Shown here: positions 36,383-45,608 of the stretch, piece after piece
Layout: the number at the start of each line of letters is the position of its first letter
Numbering within the stretch: position 1 is the first letter of the stretch
Source: Arcobacter sp. CECT 8986
GTDB taxonomy: Bacteria; Campylobacterota; Campylobacteria; Campylobacterales; Arcobacteraceae
Reading direction: 5' to 3'
Assembly: GCF_004116725.1 (NCBI RefSeq)
Contig: NZ_PDKG01000004.1
Span: 62,001-126,000, forward strand
Length of the DNA stretch: 64,000 bases
Made by a program: the position numbers and the translations under genes
Notes under the pieces: generated by a model
Told to the model about the DNA's origin: nothing
Database searches by the model: none
What the model saw: only the letters and a program-made list of their open reading frames with translations

Positions 36383-36699
36383 TTTTAAATATTTTTTTAA
36401 TTTATGTATCTTTACTTTTACTTGCACTTAGTATAAATAAACACTACAAACTACTATTTTCAAAAGATATAAATAAAAAAACAGTAAGGTTATTTAGACT
36501 GATTGGCTATATTGTTTTAGTTATATGTTTGGGTATATTTATAAATTTAAAAGGTCTATCTTTAGGTACTACATATTTTGTAGGAATTTTAGCTCCTTTA
36601 ATATTTTTTATATCTTTACTTTTTACTTATCAATCAAAACATATAATAAAATATACTCTTATTTTATTTTTAATCTCTATGTTTTTTACAATTTATTAA
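36379..36699 (+). CDS. Small membrane protein (DUF3325-like)
   Basis: 106 residues with about four hydrophobic helices. Size and place after a PepSY-type gene match the DUF3325 proteins of siderophore operons. No catalytic residues can be seen. The overlap with the PepSY gene indicates translational coupling. A Lys/Ile-rich C-terminus ends in LISMFFTIY. Confidence 0.6.
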   Translation: MILNIFLIYVSLLLLALSINKHYKLLFSKDINKKTVRLFRLIGYIVLVICLGIFINLKGLSLGTTYFVGILAPLIFFISLLFTYQSKHIIKYTLILFLISMFFTIY

Positions 36700-36777
36700 A
36701 AAAAATCACATATTAATAAAGTTTTTTAAACTTTATTAATGTATATTTCCACTTAATTTTTAAATGATTTTAATTAT

Positions 36778-36806
36778 GACTATCAAAATATCATTTTTTT
36801 AACATT
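36778..36806. promoter_or_regulatory. 29-bp motif upstream of the TonB receptor (copy 2)
   Basis: The second copy of the motif at 34505-34533, 24 of 29 positions identical, same orientation, about 45-70 bp before the receptor start. The equal distance to the start of both units supports a shared operator. Confidence 0.5.
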
Positions 36807-36848
36807 ATTCAATTATAAAATACTATTAACAAAACACAAGGAGAATTG

Positions 36849-38858
36849 ATGAATTTTAAAAGACACTTAGTCGCTTCATTAGCAATATTTAGTTCATTAA
36901 CATTAGCAAATGCAGCTGATGAAAACTCTGTGGGAGATGTAACTGTTGTAAGTGCAGCAGGTTTTGATCAAAATATAACTGACGCTCCTGCAAGTATTTC
37001 TGTAATTACAGCTGCTGAATTAGAAAAAAAATCTTATACTGATATTAGTGATGCATTAAAAAATGTACCAGGAGTTTATGTAGCTGGTGGTGGTTCTAAT
37101 CAATCTATTATGATTAGAGGTATGAGTTCAGGATATACACTATACTTAATAGATGGTCGACCAATGCAAGGTGGAGATGCTTTTGAGTTAAATGGGCAAT
37201 TAAAAGGTGCTCAAATGAACTTCTTACCTTCAATTGATGAAATTGAAAGAATTGAAATTATTAGAGGTCCAGCATCTTCAAGATATGGTTCTGATGCTAT
37301 GGGTGGGGTAATCAATATCATTACTAAAAAAAATGTAGATAAATTCACTGCAAAAATATCAAATGAATATATTATGGCTGATTCAGACAATGAAGTAAAT
37401 AATGATTCAATACAAACAAATTTATATATTAGTACACCATTAATTGATAAATTATTATCTTTTTCTGTTACTGGTTCTTTTTTAAATCAAGATGAAAGTG
37501 ATTTTAATACAAATAATACAAAAAGTGCAGGAAGTGATCCAGAATACAAAAGAAAAAGTATAAATACAAAATTTACATTAACACCAGATGAACACAATAA
37601 ACTTACTTTTGGATATATGTACTCAAAACAAGAAAGAACATGGAACGAAGGTAAAAGTATAGCTGATGGTGAAGAGGATACTTATCAAAAGTCTATAAAA
37701 TATAACTACTCTTTAGCACACGATTTAAAATTTGATGATTTTATTATGAATTCATATGTTAATTATGATAAAGCAAAAAACCCTACAAGAACAAATGCAA
37801 ATACAGGAAATGGTGTAGAGTTTGAAACATTAACTTTAAATACACAAGGTACATATTTCTTTGAATCAAATGCATTATCAATGGGAATTAACTATAAAAA
37901 AGAGAAATTAGAAGATGGTGCTACAAATGGTCTTAGTGATGCTATTACAAAAATGGATAGATACCAATATTCAATATTTTTAGAAGATGAAATTACTTTA
38001 ACAGATGATTTATTTTTAACATTAAGTGGTAGATATGACTACAATGAAGAGTTTGGAAGTCACTTTAGCCCAAAAGCATATTTAGTTTATCATCTTGCTG
38101 ATAACTGGACTGTAAAAGGTGGAGTTACAAGTGGTTATAAAGCACCTTCTTTAAGACAATCTGCAACGGATTTTGCTGGAATTTCAAGAGGTGGAGTAAT
38201 GTTAGGAAATCCTGATTTAACACCTGAAAAGACTTTAAATTACGAAACAGCAGTTGCGTATGATAATCCAAATGCAGGATTAAAAGCTAGTTTAACACTT
38301 TTTCAAACAGATTTCAAAGATGCAATTAACAGAACTGATAGATTTTGTCCAGCAAATCAACCTTGCGTGTATAAAAGAAATACTTACCCTAGCCATCCAT
38401 ATGGATATACAGCTTATGAAAATGTAGATGAAGCTCAAATTCAAGGTATTGAATTTACAACTGATTATCAAATCACACCTACTTTATCATATAGACAAAG
38501 TTATACATATACAGATTCTGAGCAAAAATCAGGTGATAACAAAGGTGACCCTTTAAATGATATTTCTAAACATATGTTTAATGCAGGACTTGATTGGGAA
38601 GCTACACCAGCACTTCTATTATGGACACAAGTAAATTATAGAGGTAAATCAGCAGGAAGTATTCCAAGAGGTGGAGATTCTTTAGAAAAAGACCCTTCAT
38701 ATACTTTTGCAGATGCAGGATTAGTTTATGATGTAAATAAAAATGTAAAACTAAAATTTGGTGTTTATAACATTGCAAATGAAGAAGTTACATCAGATGA
38801 TTATAGTATGGTTTTAGATGGAAGAAGATATAGCTTTGCTATGGATATAAAATTCTAA
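36849..38858 (+). CDS. TonB-dependent outer-membrane siderophore receptor
   Basis: About 669 residues. A signal peptide (MNFKRHLVASLAIFSSLTLANA) precedes a plug domain with NVPGVYVAGGGSNQSIMIRGM and EIIRGPASSRYGSDAMGGVINIITKK; a 22-stranded barrel ends in a terminal Phe (SFAMDIKF), as for outer-membrane proteins. The extracellular part carries a close Cys pair (FCPANQPC). The ATG at 36849 follows AAGGAG. It resembles CirA/FepA-type catecholate receptors in general; the ligand is unknown. Transcribed after the PepSY genes, with its own promoter region. Confidence 0.93.
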   Translation: MNFKRHLVASLAIFSSLTLANAADENSVGDVTVVSAAGFDQNITDAPASISVITAAELEKKSYTDISDALKNVPGVYVAGGGSNQSIMIRGMSSGYTLYLIDGRPMQGGDAFELNGQLKGAQMNFLPSIDEIERIEIIRGPASSRYGSDAMGGVINIITKKNVDKFTAKISNEYIMADSDNEVNNDSIQTNLYISTPLIDKLLSFSVTGSFLNQDESDFNTNNTKSAGSDPEYKRKSINTKFTLTPDEHNKLTFGYMYSKQERTWNEGKSIADGEEDTYQKSIKYNYSLAHDLKFDDFIMNSYVNYDKAKNPTRTNANTGNGVEFETLTLNTQGTYFFESNALSMGINYKKEKLEDGATNGLSDAITKMDRYQYSIFLEDEITLTDDLFLTLSGRYDYNEEFGSHFSPKAYLVYHLADNWTVKGGVTSGYKAPSLRQSATDFAGISRGGVMLGNPDLTPEKTLNYETAVAYDNPNAGLKASLTLFQTDFKDAINRTDRFCPANQPCVYKRNTYPSHPYGYTAYENVDEAQIQGIEFTTDYQITPTLSYRQSYTYTDSEQKSGDNKGDPLNDISKHMFNAGLDWEATPALLLWTQVNYRGKSAGSIPRGGDSLEKDPSYTFADAGLVYDVNKNVKLKFGVYNIANEEVTSDDYSMVLDGRRYSFAMDIKF

Positions 38859-38872
38859 AATATTAATCAAAT

Positions 38873-38901
38873 AAAAGTAAAGAATTATATTCTTTACTTT
38901 T
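38873..38901. terminator. Bidirectional terminator between TonB receptor and antiporter genes
   Basis: AAAAGTAAAGAAT (38873-38885) pairs perfectly with ATTCTTTACTTTT (38889-38901) around a 3-nt loop. It overlaps the antiporter stop codon. Confidence 0.7.
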
Positions 38902-40525
38902 AGATTCTATAATTTGGTAAAGAGCAACTTCTTGTCTCTTCTACAATTGCTTGAGATAAAACCTCATCTTCTATAATAATATGCTCTAAATGTAATCTTT
39001 CAAGTTGTTTAGCTTCACTATTTCTTCCAACTTTTACAATTGTTTTACTATTATGAGTTAAATCATTTATAACTTCACAAATTAATGTTAATTTTTCTGG
39101 ATTATCAATTGCTACAATAGTTGCAGCTGATTTTGTAATATTAACTGAATTTAAAATAGTTTTACTTGCTGCATTTCCAAATATAATTGGCTCATCATTA
39201 TCTTTACCTATTTTAAAATATTTCATATTATGCTCAATAATATAATATTTTCTACCTTCAAGTTTTAGTTTTTCAACAATCTCTTGACCTAGATGACCAA
39301 AACCAATTACAACAATATGTCCTTGTGTATCTTTATCTACTTGAAGAGTATCAACTATTTGTAATGTATCATCAGGAACTAATTTTGAAGCTAATGATGA
39401 TAGATTTTTAAGAACAATTGGAGTTAAAATCATAGAAATTACAATTGTTACAATTAATATTTGAGAATATGTTGGGTCTATTAAAGAGTTACTTCTTGCA
39501 AGTTCTAAAACAGCAAGTGAAAACTCCCCTATTTGTACTAAAGATAGTGCAGTTTTAAAAGCAACTCTTTTTGTATCATCTATTCTAACTAATAAGTAAA
39601 TAATTGTATATTTTAAAGATAATAAAACAGGTAATAAAATCAATATAGTTACAATATTATTAATAATTATATTAAAGTTTATTTGCATCCCAACTGTTAC
39701 AAAGAAAACACCTAATAAAAGATTTCTAAAAGGAATTAAATCTGCTTCAACTTGATGTTTAAATTTTGTTTCACTAATCATCATTCCTGCAATAAATGCT
39801 CCTAATGAATAAGAAAAACCAAAATAGTGAGCAATATATGATGCGCCAATAGCAATAAGTAAAACAGAACCTACAAATAACTCTTCAGATTTTGATTCAC
39901 TTACATATTCAAAAAATGGCTCAAGTAGATATTTTCCAACAACATATAATAATAAAATTAATATCGCAGCAGCAATTGTTGTATGTGCAATAATATTAAA
40001 AATAGATTTATCATCACCAGTACTAAAAATAGAAATCATAAGTAAAATAGGAATAACCGCAATATCTTGCATAATCAATATTCCTAAAACTCTTCTTCCA
40101 TATGGCTTTTTTATTTCACCATTTTCATTATATATTTTTAATACAATTGCTGTTGAAGATAAAGATAAAGCTGCACCTATTATAAGTGAAGTTTTATAAT
40201 CAAATTTTAGTATAAACATACAAATTAGAAATACAAAGAGCGTTGTTACTACTATTTGTAAACTACCAGTAAATAAAACTTCTCTTCTCATTTTATTTAG
40301 GTGTTGAATAGAAAACTCAAGCCCAATAGTAAACATAAGAAAAACAACACCAAACTCTGCAATCTCTTTTAAATCGTGGTTATTAACTGCATTATGCAAA
40401 TCAAAAACATACGCAATTATCGTACCTGTTATAATATAACCTATAATCGTTGGTAAATGAACCTTTTTTAAAATCAGATTTACAACAACAGCAATAAATA
40501 TAGTCCAAACAATTATTCCTAACAT
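38900..40525 (-). CDS. CPA2-family cation:proton antiporter with TrkA-N domain (KefB-like)
   Basis: 541 residues: about twelve membrane spans (residues 1-380, with FGVVFLMFTIGLEFS and LSLSSTAIVLK), then a RCK/TrkA-N domain starting at HIVVIGFGHLGQEIVEKL. The family exports K+ or Na+ in exchange for protons under control of bound nucleotide or glutathione adducts. Whether this is a Kef-type K+ exporter cannot be settled. It follows the TOTE-like gene with a 3-bp gap, so the two are co-transcribed. Confidence 0.9.
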   Translation of the reverse strand: MLGIIVWTIFIAVVVNLILKKVHLPTIIGYIITGTIIAYVFDLHNAVNNHDLKEIAEFGVVFLMFTIGLEFSIQHLNKMRREVLFTGSLQIVVTTLFVFLICMFILKFDYKTSLIIGAALSLSSTAIVLKIYNENGEIKKPYGRRVLGILIMQDIAVIPILLMISIFSTGDDKSIFNIIAHTTIAAAILILLLYVVGKYLLEPFFEYVSESKSEELFVGSVLLIAIGASYIAHYFGFSYSLGAFIAGMMISETKFKHQVEADLIPFRNLLLGVFFVTVGMQINFNIIINNIVTILILLPVLLSLKYTIIYLLVRIDDTKRVAFKTALSLVQIGEFSLAVLELARSNSLIDPTYSQILIVTIVISMILTPIVLKNLSSLASKLVPDDTLQIVDTLQVDKDTQGHIVVIGFGHLGQEIVEKLKLEGRKYYIIEHNMKYFKIGKDNDEPIIFGNAASKTILNSVNITKSAATIVAIDNPEKLTLICEVINDLTHNSKTIVKVGRNSEAKQLERLHLEHIIIEDEVLSQAIVEETRSCSLPNYRI

Positions 40526-40528
40526 TTC

Positions 40529-42655
40529 TCATCCTATAGTTTGTTTGTAATGCATCTGCTTATAACCTTCCATTCTTTTCTTATAAGCAGAATTTAACAT
40601 AGCATTTTTTGAATCTAAAAAATCAATAGCAAGACACTCTTGCCCATCTCTTCCCACTCTTCCTAAATATTGAATTAACCTTCCATAATAAGAAATAGGA
40701 GTAGCAAAAAGTATTGTATTTAAATGAGGAAAATCTATTCCTTCTCCAAAATATGATGTTGTTGCAAGTATCAAACTTTTTGTTTTAACTTGTTTCATAT
40801 TTTCATTTTGTTCTTTTTTATTCATGCTTCCATGAATACAAACAAAATCAATATTTTCTTTTTTTAGCATCTCTTCTAAAAAATTTAAGTGCTCTATTCT
40901 ATCACTTAGAACCAAAATCTTTCTTTTTATATTATTTTTTATTTCATTTAAAATCAATAAATTTCTAGTTTGATTAGCACAAAGTTCATTTATCAATGTG
41001 GCATAATTATCAGCATTACTTTCAAAATCAGTTCTAATAATTTTCAGTTTATTAGTTGTTGTTTTTTTCTTTTTATACTCATATGAAATATCACCTAATT
41101 GCTGAAATAAAATTGGGTCTAAACCATCTTTTCTTTTTGGTGTTGCACTAAGTCCTAAAACATATTTACCATGGAACTGTTTTATAATTTGTTCAAAAGT
41201 AACTGCTGGAATATGGTGACACTCATCAACAATTACAAAAGAGTAATCATTTATAATATCAGGGTCATTTTTTAAACTCTGCATTGTTGCAATATCAATA
41301 ACACCTGTTAGTTTATTTTTACCTTTTCCTAAATATCCAATATCTTTTTTTGTATATCCAAAGTAATCAACAAATCTTTGTATCCATTGATTAAGTAACA
41401 TATTTTTATTTACAACTACTAAAGTACTGCAGCTTCTAAGTTCAGTCATCTTTGCACCAATTAGTGTTTTACCAAAACCAGGAGGTGCAACACAAATAGA
41501 AAAATCTGTTTTTAGAATATTAGTTATTGCTTCATCTTGCTCTTCTCTTAAAGTAAAGCTTACTTTTTTTGTTTCTATTCTTTCAAAAAACTTTTTATCA
41601 TCCAATTCATAATCAACACTATATTCATCTAAAAACTTTAGTGTTTGGTAAATTAAACCTCTTGGAAGTTTTAGATATTTTTCATCTTCTTCAAAATTTT
41701 TTATTACTCTTGGAGTATTATATAAAGGTTTACGAAGACTTAATAAAACTTTTATTTGTGGGTTTTCAAAACTAGCAAAACTTTTTAGTTTATTTATGAA
41801 TGTTTTTGATAAATCTTTTGTAGGAATATACAAAAAATCATAAATAATTAACTTCAATTTAAAACTTGGAAATGTTATATCTTCAAAGGTAGTAGAATCA
41901 AATGCCTTTACATCTTCGTTTTTGCATAATTGTTCTATTTTATTAATTTCAACTTTTTGAATATTATTTAATATACTCCATTGATCTTCATATATTTTTG
42001 AAGTATTTATATCTATAAAAACTGATTTATTCTCTTTTCTATAAAACAAATGCAAAGGTAACTCAATCTTTGAGCCTAAACTTGCTTTTGTAGCAAACTG
42101 TTCTTTTGGAAATATTTTTGCACTTATATTTGCTTTTTTTATAAGTTCATTTGCAAATATATTTGCTTTTTTTGCACTAACACTATTTTGAAAAAATATC
42201 CATGCTCTTAGTGTTGAAATATAACTTTGTTCAAAATATGCTCTAATATTAAGCGAATTTAATGCAATTTGTAATTTAAACTTATCTTCATCTAAAAGCT
42301 CTATTACAATATATTTACAACTATTTTTATAATCAATTACATATGATGCAAGATGAGTTAATCCTCTTAAATGCAACTCTATTTCTTGATTAGTTAAAGG
42401 TAGATAATCTTCACCCCTAAAAGTTTGAGTAACAGGAAAAAAGTTTTGTTTTGATTTATCTTTACTAATACTTTTCTTTGCATAAATATCAAATCTATTT
42501 ACAAATAAAGATTTGAATATATCAATCTTTTCATCTTTTGAAAAATTTATTTTTGTAGTATTTTGAGTAAGAGATGCTTCTAAAGCTTTAATCTCTTCTT
42601 CTATTTTATGTTTTTGTTCGTAAAGATAAGTTAGTCTCTCTTTAATTGTTGCCAT
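40529..42655 (-). CDS. TOTE-type primase-helicase with degenerate primase domain
   Basis: 708 residues. After a coiled coil (1-30), residues 40-235 follow the archaeo-eukaryotic primase region of TOTE conflict-system proteins: IDIFKSLFVNRFDIYAKK, YLPLTNQEIELHLRG, AWIFFQNSV, KIELPLHL and YEDQWSILNNI. The expected acidic DxD region reads IVIELLDE (117-124) and the expected SxH region reads YISTLRAW, so catalysis is unlikely; the usual zinc-finger cysteines are also gone. The SF2 helicase half is intact: PPGFGKT (391-397), DECH (477-480), LSATPKRKDG and QYLGRVGR. Coupled to bactofilin (14-bp overlap). Confidence 0.75.
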   Translation of the reverse strand: MATIKERLTYLYEQKHKIEEEIKALEASLTQNTTKINFSKDEKIDIFKSLFVNRFDIYAKKSISKDKSKQNFFPVTQTFRGEDYLPLTNQEIELHLRGLTHLASYVIDYKNSCKYIVIELLDEDKFKLQIALNSLNIRAYFEQSYISTLRAWIFFQNSVSAKKANIFANELIKKANISAKIFPKEQFATKASLGSKIELPLHLFYRKENKSVFIDINTSKIYEDQWSILNNIQKVEINKIEQLCKNEDVKAFDSTTFEDITFPSFKLKLIIYDFLYIPTKDLSKTFINKLKSFASFENPQIKVLLSLRKPLYNTPRVIKNFEEDEKYLKLPRGLIYQTLKFLDEYSVDYELDDKKFFERIETKKVSFTLREEQDEAITNILKTDFSICVAPPGFGKTLIGAKMTELRSCSTLVVVNKNMLLNQWIQRFVDYFGYTKKDIGYLGKGKNKLTGVIDIATMQSLKNDPDIINDYSFVIVDECHHIPAVTFEQIIKQFHGKYVLGLSATPKRKDGLDPILFQQLGDISYEYKKKKTTTNKLKIIRTDFESNADNYATLINELCANQTRNLLILNEIKNNIKRKILVLSDRIEHLNFLEEMLKKENIDFVCIHGSMNKKEQNENMKQVKTKSLILATTSYFGEGIDFPHLNTILFATPISYYGRLIQYLGRVGRDGQECLAIDFLDSKNAMLNSAYKKRMEGYKQMHYKQTIG

Positions 42656-43079
42656 GTCTTAATGGTGCGGGAGAAACTATAATATTATTAATTTTTTGTT
42701 CAATTTCTGAATATCTACTTTTCAGATTTGAACTTTTTCTAATACCTTGACCTTCAAACTTACCATCTTCTTCAATCACAAGTTCATTGTATCTAATCTC
42801 ACCAATTACTTTTCCTGAAGATAAAACATGAACTTCATTACAATCTATTTTACCATCAAATAGTCCACTTACAATTAAGTTATTAGCTTTAATATCTCCA
42901 ATAACTTCACCAGTTTGACCAATTGTAATTATGTCAGCTTCTAAAATAACACCTTCAAATTTACCATCTATATGAACTGTACCTGGAGTACTAATACCAC
43001 CAATAATACAAGTTCCTGCTGCTATTACTGTTGCACAATTTTGTTGTGTTCGCTTATCAGTTTTACCAAAGATTCCCAC
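42642..43079 (-). CDS. Bactofilin, polymer-forming cytoskeletal protein (CcmA-like)
   Basis: 145-residue bactofilin: a central beta-helix of repeated strands (GGISTPGTVHIDGKFEGVI, ADIITIGQTGEVIGDIKANNLIVSGLFDGKIDC) with short tails. It assembles filaments; Helicobacter CcmA sets helical cell shape with Csd peptidases. The start is GTG at 43079 with AAGGAG at normal spacing. Its first 18 codons lie inside the end of the M23 peptidase gene, a 55-bp overlap. Confidence 0.9.
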   Translation of the reverse strand: MGIFGKTDKRTQQNCATVIAAGTCIIGGISTPGTVHIDGKFEGVILEADIITIGQTGEVIGDIKANNLIVSGLFDGKIDCNEVHVLSSGKVIGEIRYNELVIEEDGKFEGQGIRKSSNLKSRYSEIEQKINNIIVSPAPLRHGNN

Positions 43080-43936
43080 GGAATTCTCCTTTGTTTTTTG
43101 AAAATGTCTTCATAGTTTTTCATATTCCAGTATAAGAAGTTATAAGGATTTATAATTTTTACACCATATCTTACTTCATAATGTAAATGTGGTGCTGCAC
43201 TTCTTCCACTATTTCCACTCAAGCCTAAAAAGTCGCCTTTTCTTATTACTTGACCTAATTTTACCTCTGTTTTATTTAAATGTGCATATATAGTTTGAAA
43301 ACCATATCCATGCATAATCTTAACAACTCTACCAAAACCACCAATATTTTTTGACTGAACATAGCTAACTATACCATCAGCTGTGGCATAAACTTTTGTT
43401 CTCATTCTTGCTCTTAAATCAATTCCTCTATGGAATTTCTTCTTTTTAGTAATTGGATGAACTCTATATCCATAAGATGATGTAATTACAGTTTTTTCTA
43501 AAGGACTTCCATTTGGTATAGTTCTTAAAATAAAAGCTTTTTGAACAGTTGTCATTGTTGCTAAAGTAGCTCTTTTTATAAGGCCTATATCTTCATCTTC
43601 TTTTTTTATTCCAATTATCTCTTCAAGGTGGTCAAGTTTTGAACTCAACTCTTCTAAATCATCAACTTTATTTTTTATCTGTTTTGAGTATTTACTATTT
43701 TGAGTTAGAAGTTCTTTCTCTTTTTGTTCAAGAATTGAAATCTCTTTCTCTTTTGATTCTTTTAAATGAGAAACCTCACCACTTAAATATGTAATTAGCC
43801 AAAAACTTCCACCTAAAACAAATAGCGCAATTATTGAAAATATTACTATAAATTTTCGAACAAACTGGTGAATATTATAAGACTTTGTTCCATTTACATC
43901 TGATACCGTAATTATTAATCTATTTTTCATCAACAC
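43025..43936 (-). CDS. M23-family peptidoglycan endopeptidase (Csd-like)
   Basis: 303 residues. A single N-terminal membrane span (about 28-50), a coiled coil (about 60-110), then an M23/LytM domain with ligands in HRGIDLRA (first zinc His and Asp) and HLHYEVRYG. It cleaves peptide crosslinks in the periplasm. Adjacent to bactofilin as Helicobacter csd1 is to ccmA, so a cell-shape role is likely. It overlaps folC by 17 bp and the bactofilin gene by 55 bp. Confidence 0.92.
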   Translation of the reverse strand: MLMKNRLIITVSDVNGTKSYNIHQFVRKFIVIFSIIALFVLGGSFWLITYLSGEVSHLKESKEKEISILEQKEKELLTQNSKYSKQIKNKVDDLEELSSKLDHLEEIIGIKKEDEDIGLIKRATLATMTTVQKAFILRTIPNGSPLEKTVITSSYGYRVHPITKKKKFHRGIDLRARMRTKVYATADGIVSYVQSKNIGGFGRVVKIMHGYGFQTIYAHLNKTEVKLGQVIRKGDFLGLSGNSGRSAAPHLHYEVRYGVKIINPYNFLYWNMKNYEDIFKKQRRIPWESLVKLISEHNKIVQQ

Positions 43937-45080
43937 CTAAAAACTCTAAAAATCTTTCTACAACTAAAAAAGAACCAAATGCTAAATACTCTTCATCTTT
44001 AGTGATTTCAAGTTTAGATTTAATCATTATATTGTATTTTTTACAAATTTCAAATAAATTATTTTTATCAACTATTCTTTTATCTTCTATATCTATAATA
44101 ATTATTTGTTTTATTATAGGTTTTAAAATCTTTAAAACATTTTCATAATCTTTATCTTTATAAGAGTTATAAATAAGAGTTATTTTTTTGTTTTCAAACT
44201 CTTTTTTCAACACTCTCGCAGCTAAAGGATTATGTCCTACATCTATTGTTATATTTGGTGCAATCTTTTCACATCTTCCTTTTAATTTTACATTTTCAAA
44301 TAAAGAAGTATCAATATCGATTTTTAGATATTTTAAAGCTTCTATTACTAAATGTAAATTTCTTTTTAAATAAGAAGCATATTGTGTTTTTATCTCATAT
44401 TTTTCAAAATCATCTACTATTTTAATAGAGATTTGTCTTTTAGCTTTTAATTGCTCTTTTACTTCATATGCCATTTTTTCAACAACATCATGAATTTGAT
44501 ATCCAACAATCATATGATTATCACAAGCACGCATTTTTGTTTGGGCAATTTCTTCTACACTATTTCCTAAAAAAGCTTGATGGTCCAAATCAATTGTAGT
44601 AATTAAACTTAGATTATTTGTTACAACGTTTGTTGCATCAAACTCTCCTCCAAGTCCAGCTTCCAAAACAATATAATCAAAATCACTACTTAAATATAAA
44701 GCAATTAAAGTTGTATATTCAAAATATGTTAACTTTTCTAATAGCTTTATATCTAAAAGTGATTGTATTTTTTTGTGTGCTAATTCTAAATCTTCATCAC
44801 TTACATCTGCTCCATTAAGCCAAATTCTTTCATTAAATTTTACAATATGAGGAGAGCTATAATGTAGAACTTTATAGTTTTTTCTATGTAAATAAGTAGA
44901 TAAAAATCTTCCCGTACTTCCTTTACCATTTGTTCCTACAATATGAATAACATATGGTAAATTTATATGATTTTTCAAGATTTCCCAAGAGTTTTGAACT
45001 ATTGAGAAATCTATTTTGTCATAGTAAAGAGTTTTATAATTTAAAAACTCTTTTAAAGCTACTACTTTTAAATCTTGCAT
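43920..45080 (-). CDS. folC: Folylpolyglutamate synthase / dihydrofolate synthase
   Basis: Adds glutamate to folates (and to dihydropteroate in bifunctional members). 386 residues, Mur ligase fold: P-loop GTNGKGSTGRFLSTYL, YSSPHIVKFNERIWLNG and EAGLGGEFDATNVV, with IDLDHQAFLG and DVGHNPLAA further on. Gene order leuS-lptE-folC-M23 matches other Campylobacterota. Confidence 0.94.
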   Translation of the reverse strand: MQDLKVVALKEFLNYKTLYYDKIDFSIVQNSWEILKNHINLPYVIHIVGTNGKGSTGRFLSTYLHRKNYKVLHYSSPHIVKFNERIWLNGADVSDEDLELAHKKIQSLLDIKLLEKLTYFEYTTLIALYLSSDFDYIVLEAGLGGEFDATNVVTNNLSLITTIDLDHQAFLGNSVEEIAQTKMRACDNHMIVGYQIHDVVEKMAYEVKEQLKAKRQISIKIVDDFEKYEIKTQYASYLKRNLHLVIEALKYLKIDIDTSLFENVKLKGRCEKIAPNITIDVGHNPLAARVLKKEFENKKITLIYNSYKDKDYENVLKILKPIIKQIIIIDIEDKRIVDKNNLFEICKKYNIMIKSKLEITKDEEYLAFGSFLVVERFLEFLGVDEK

Positions 45081-45090
45081 ATTTAAAAAA

Positions 45091-45606
45091 CTACTTTTCT
45101 TTTTTAAAAGATTGAATTGCTATTTTTGATATTACCTCTTCTAAAGCTTTTGAAGCAGCTGCTCTAATAGCTTCAAATCTTTTAGTATCTGTAATAATTG
45201 CACCATCATCAATTGAAAATTCATTTGTTCCAGTTACAGTAAATTTATTTTGATAATCTTCATTTTTATATCCAACGTTTATATTTACACTTGCTCTATA
45301 AAGTTTATTAAAACCATTATCATCATATGAAATTGTAGACATTGAAACATTTCCAAGTCTTAAATCAATGATAGTATCTGCTTGTTTTTTATCATAAACT
45401 AATTTTGAACCTAATCTATGAACTAAGATTTCATTCATTGCATCTTTGATTAAAACTGCATTTTTAGGATCTTTTAAATTTATAAATAAATCAACAAAAA
45501 CATCACCTTGAATCTGCTCTTTTGCATAAGTACTTGATGGCTTATATCCACACCCAGAAAATAATAAAACAACTAAGGCAAATAGAGTAAAAAGACTCTT
45601 CTTCAT
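45091..45606 (-). CDS. lptE: LPS-assembly lipoprotein LptE-like
   Basis: 171 residues. A lipoprotein signal with lipobox LFSGC (Cys at about residue 19) starts the chain, and GYKPSS follows, as usual in LptE. The rest is an alpha/beta domain. LptE is the outer-membrane plug of LptD in LPS export. Sequence similarity is low in this family, so the call leans on the lipobox and the conserved place just after leuS (2-bp gap) in Campylobacterota. Confidence 0.78.
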   Translation of the reverse strand: MKKSLFTLFALVVLLFSGCGYKPSSTYAKEQIQGDVFVDLFINLKDPKNAVLIKDAMNEILVHRLGSKLVYDKKQADTIIDLRLGNVSMSTISYDDNGFNKLYRASVNINVGYKNEDYQNKFTVTGTNEFSIDDGAIITDTKRFEAIRAAASKALEEVISKIAIQSFKKEK

Positions 45607-45608
45607 TT

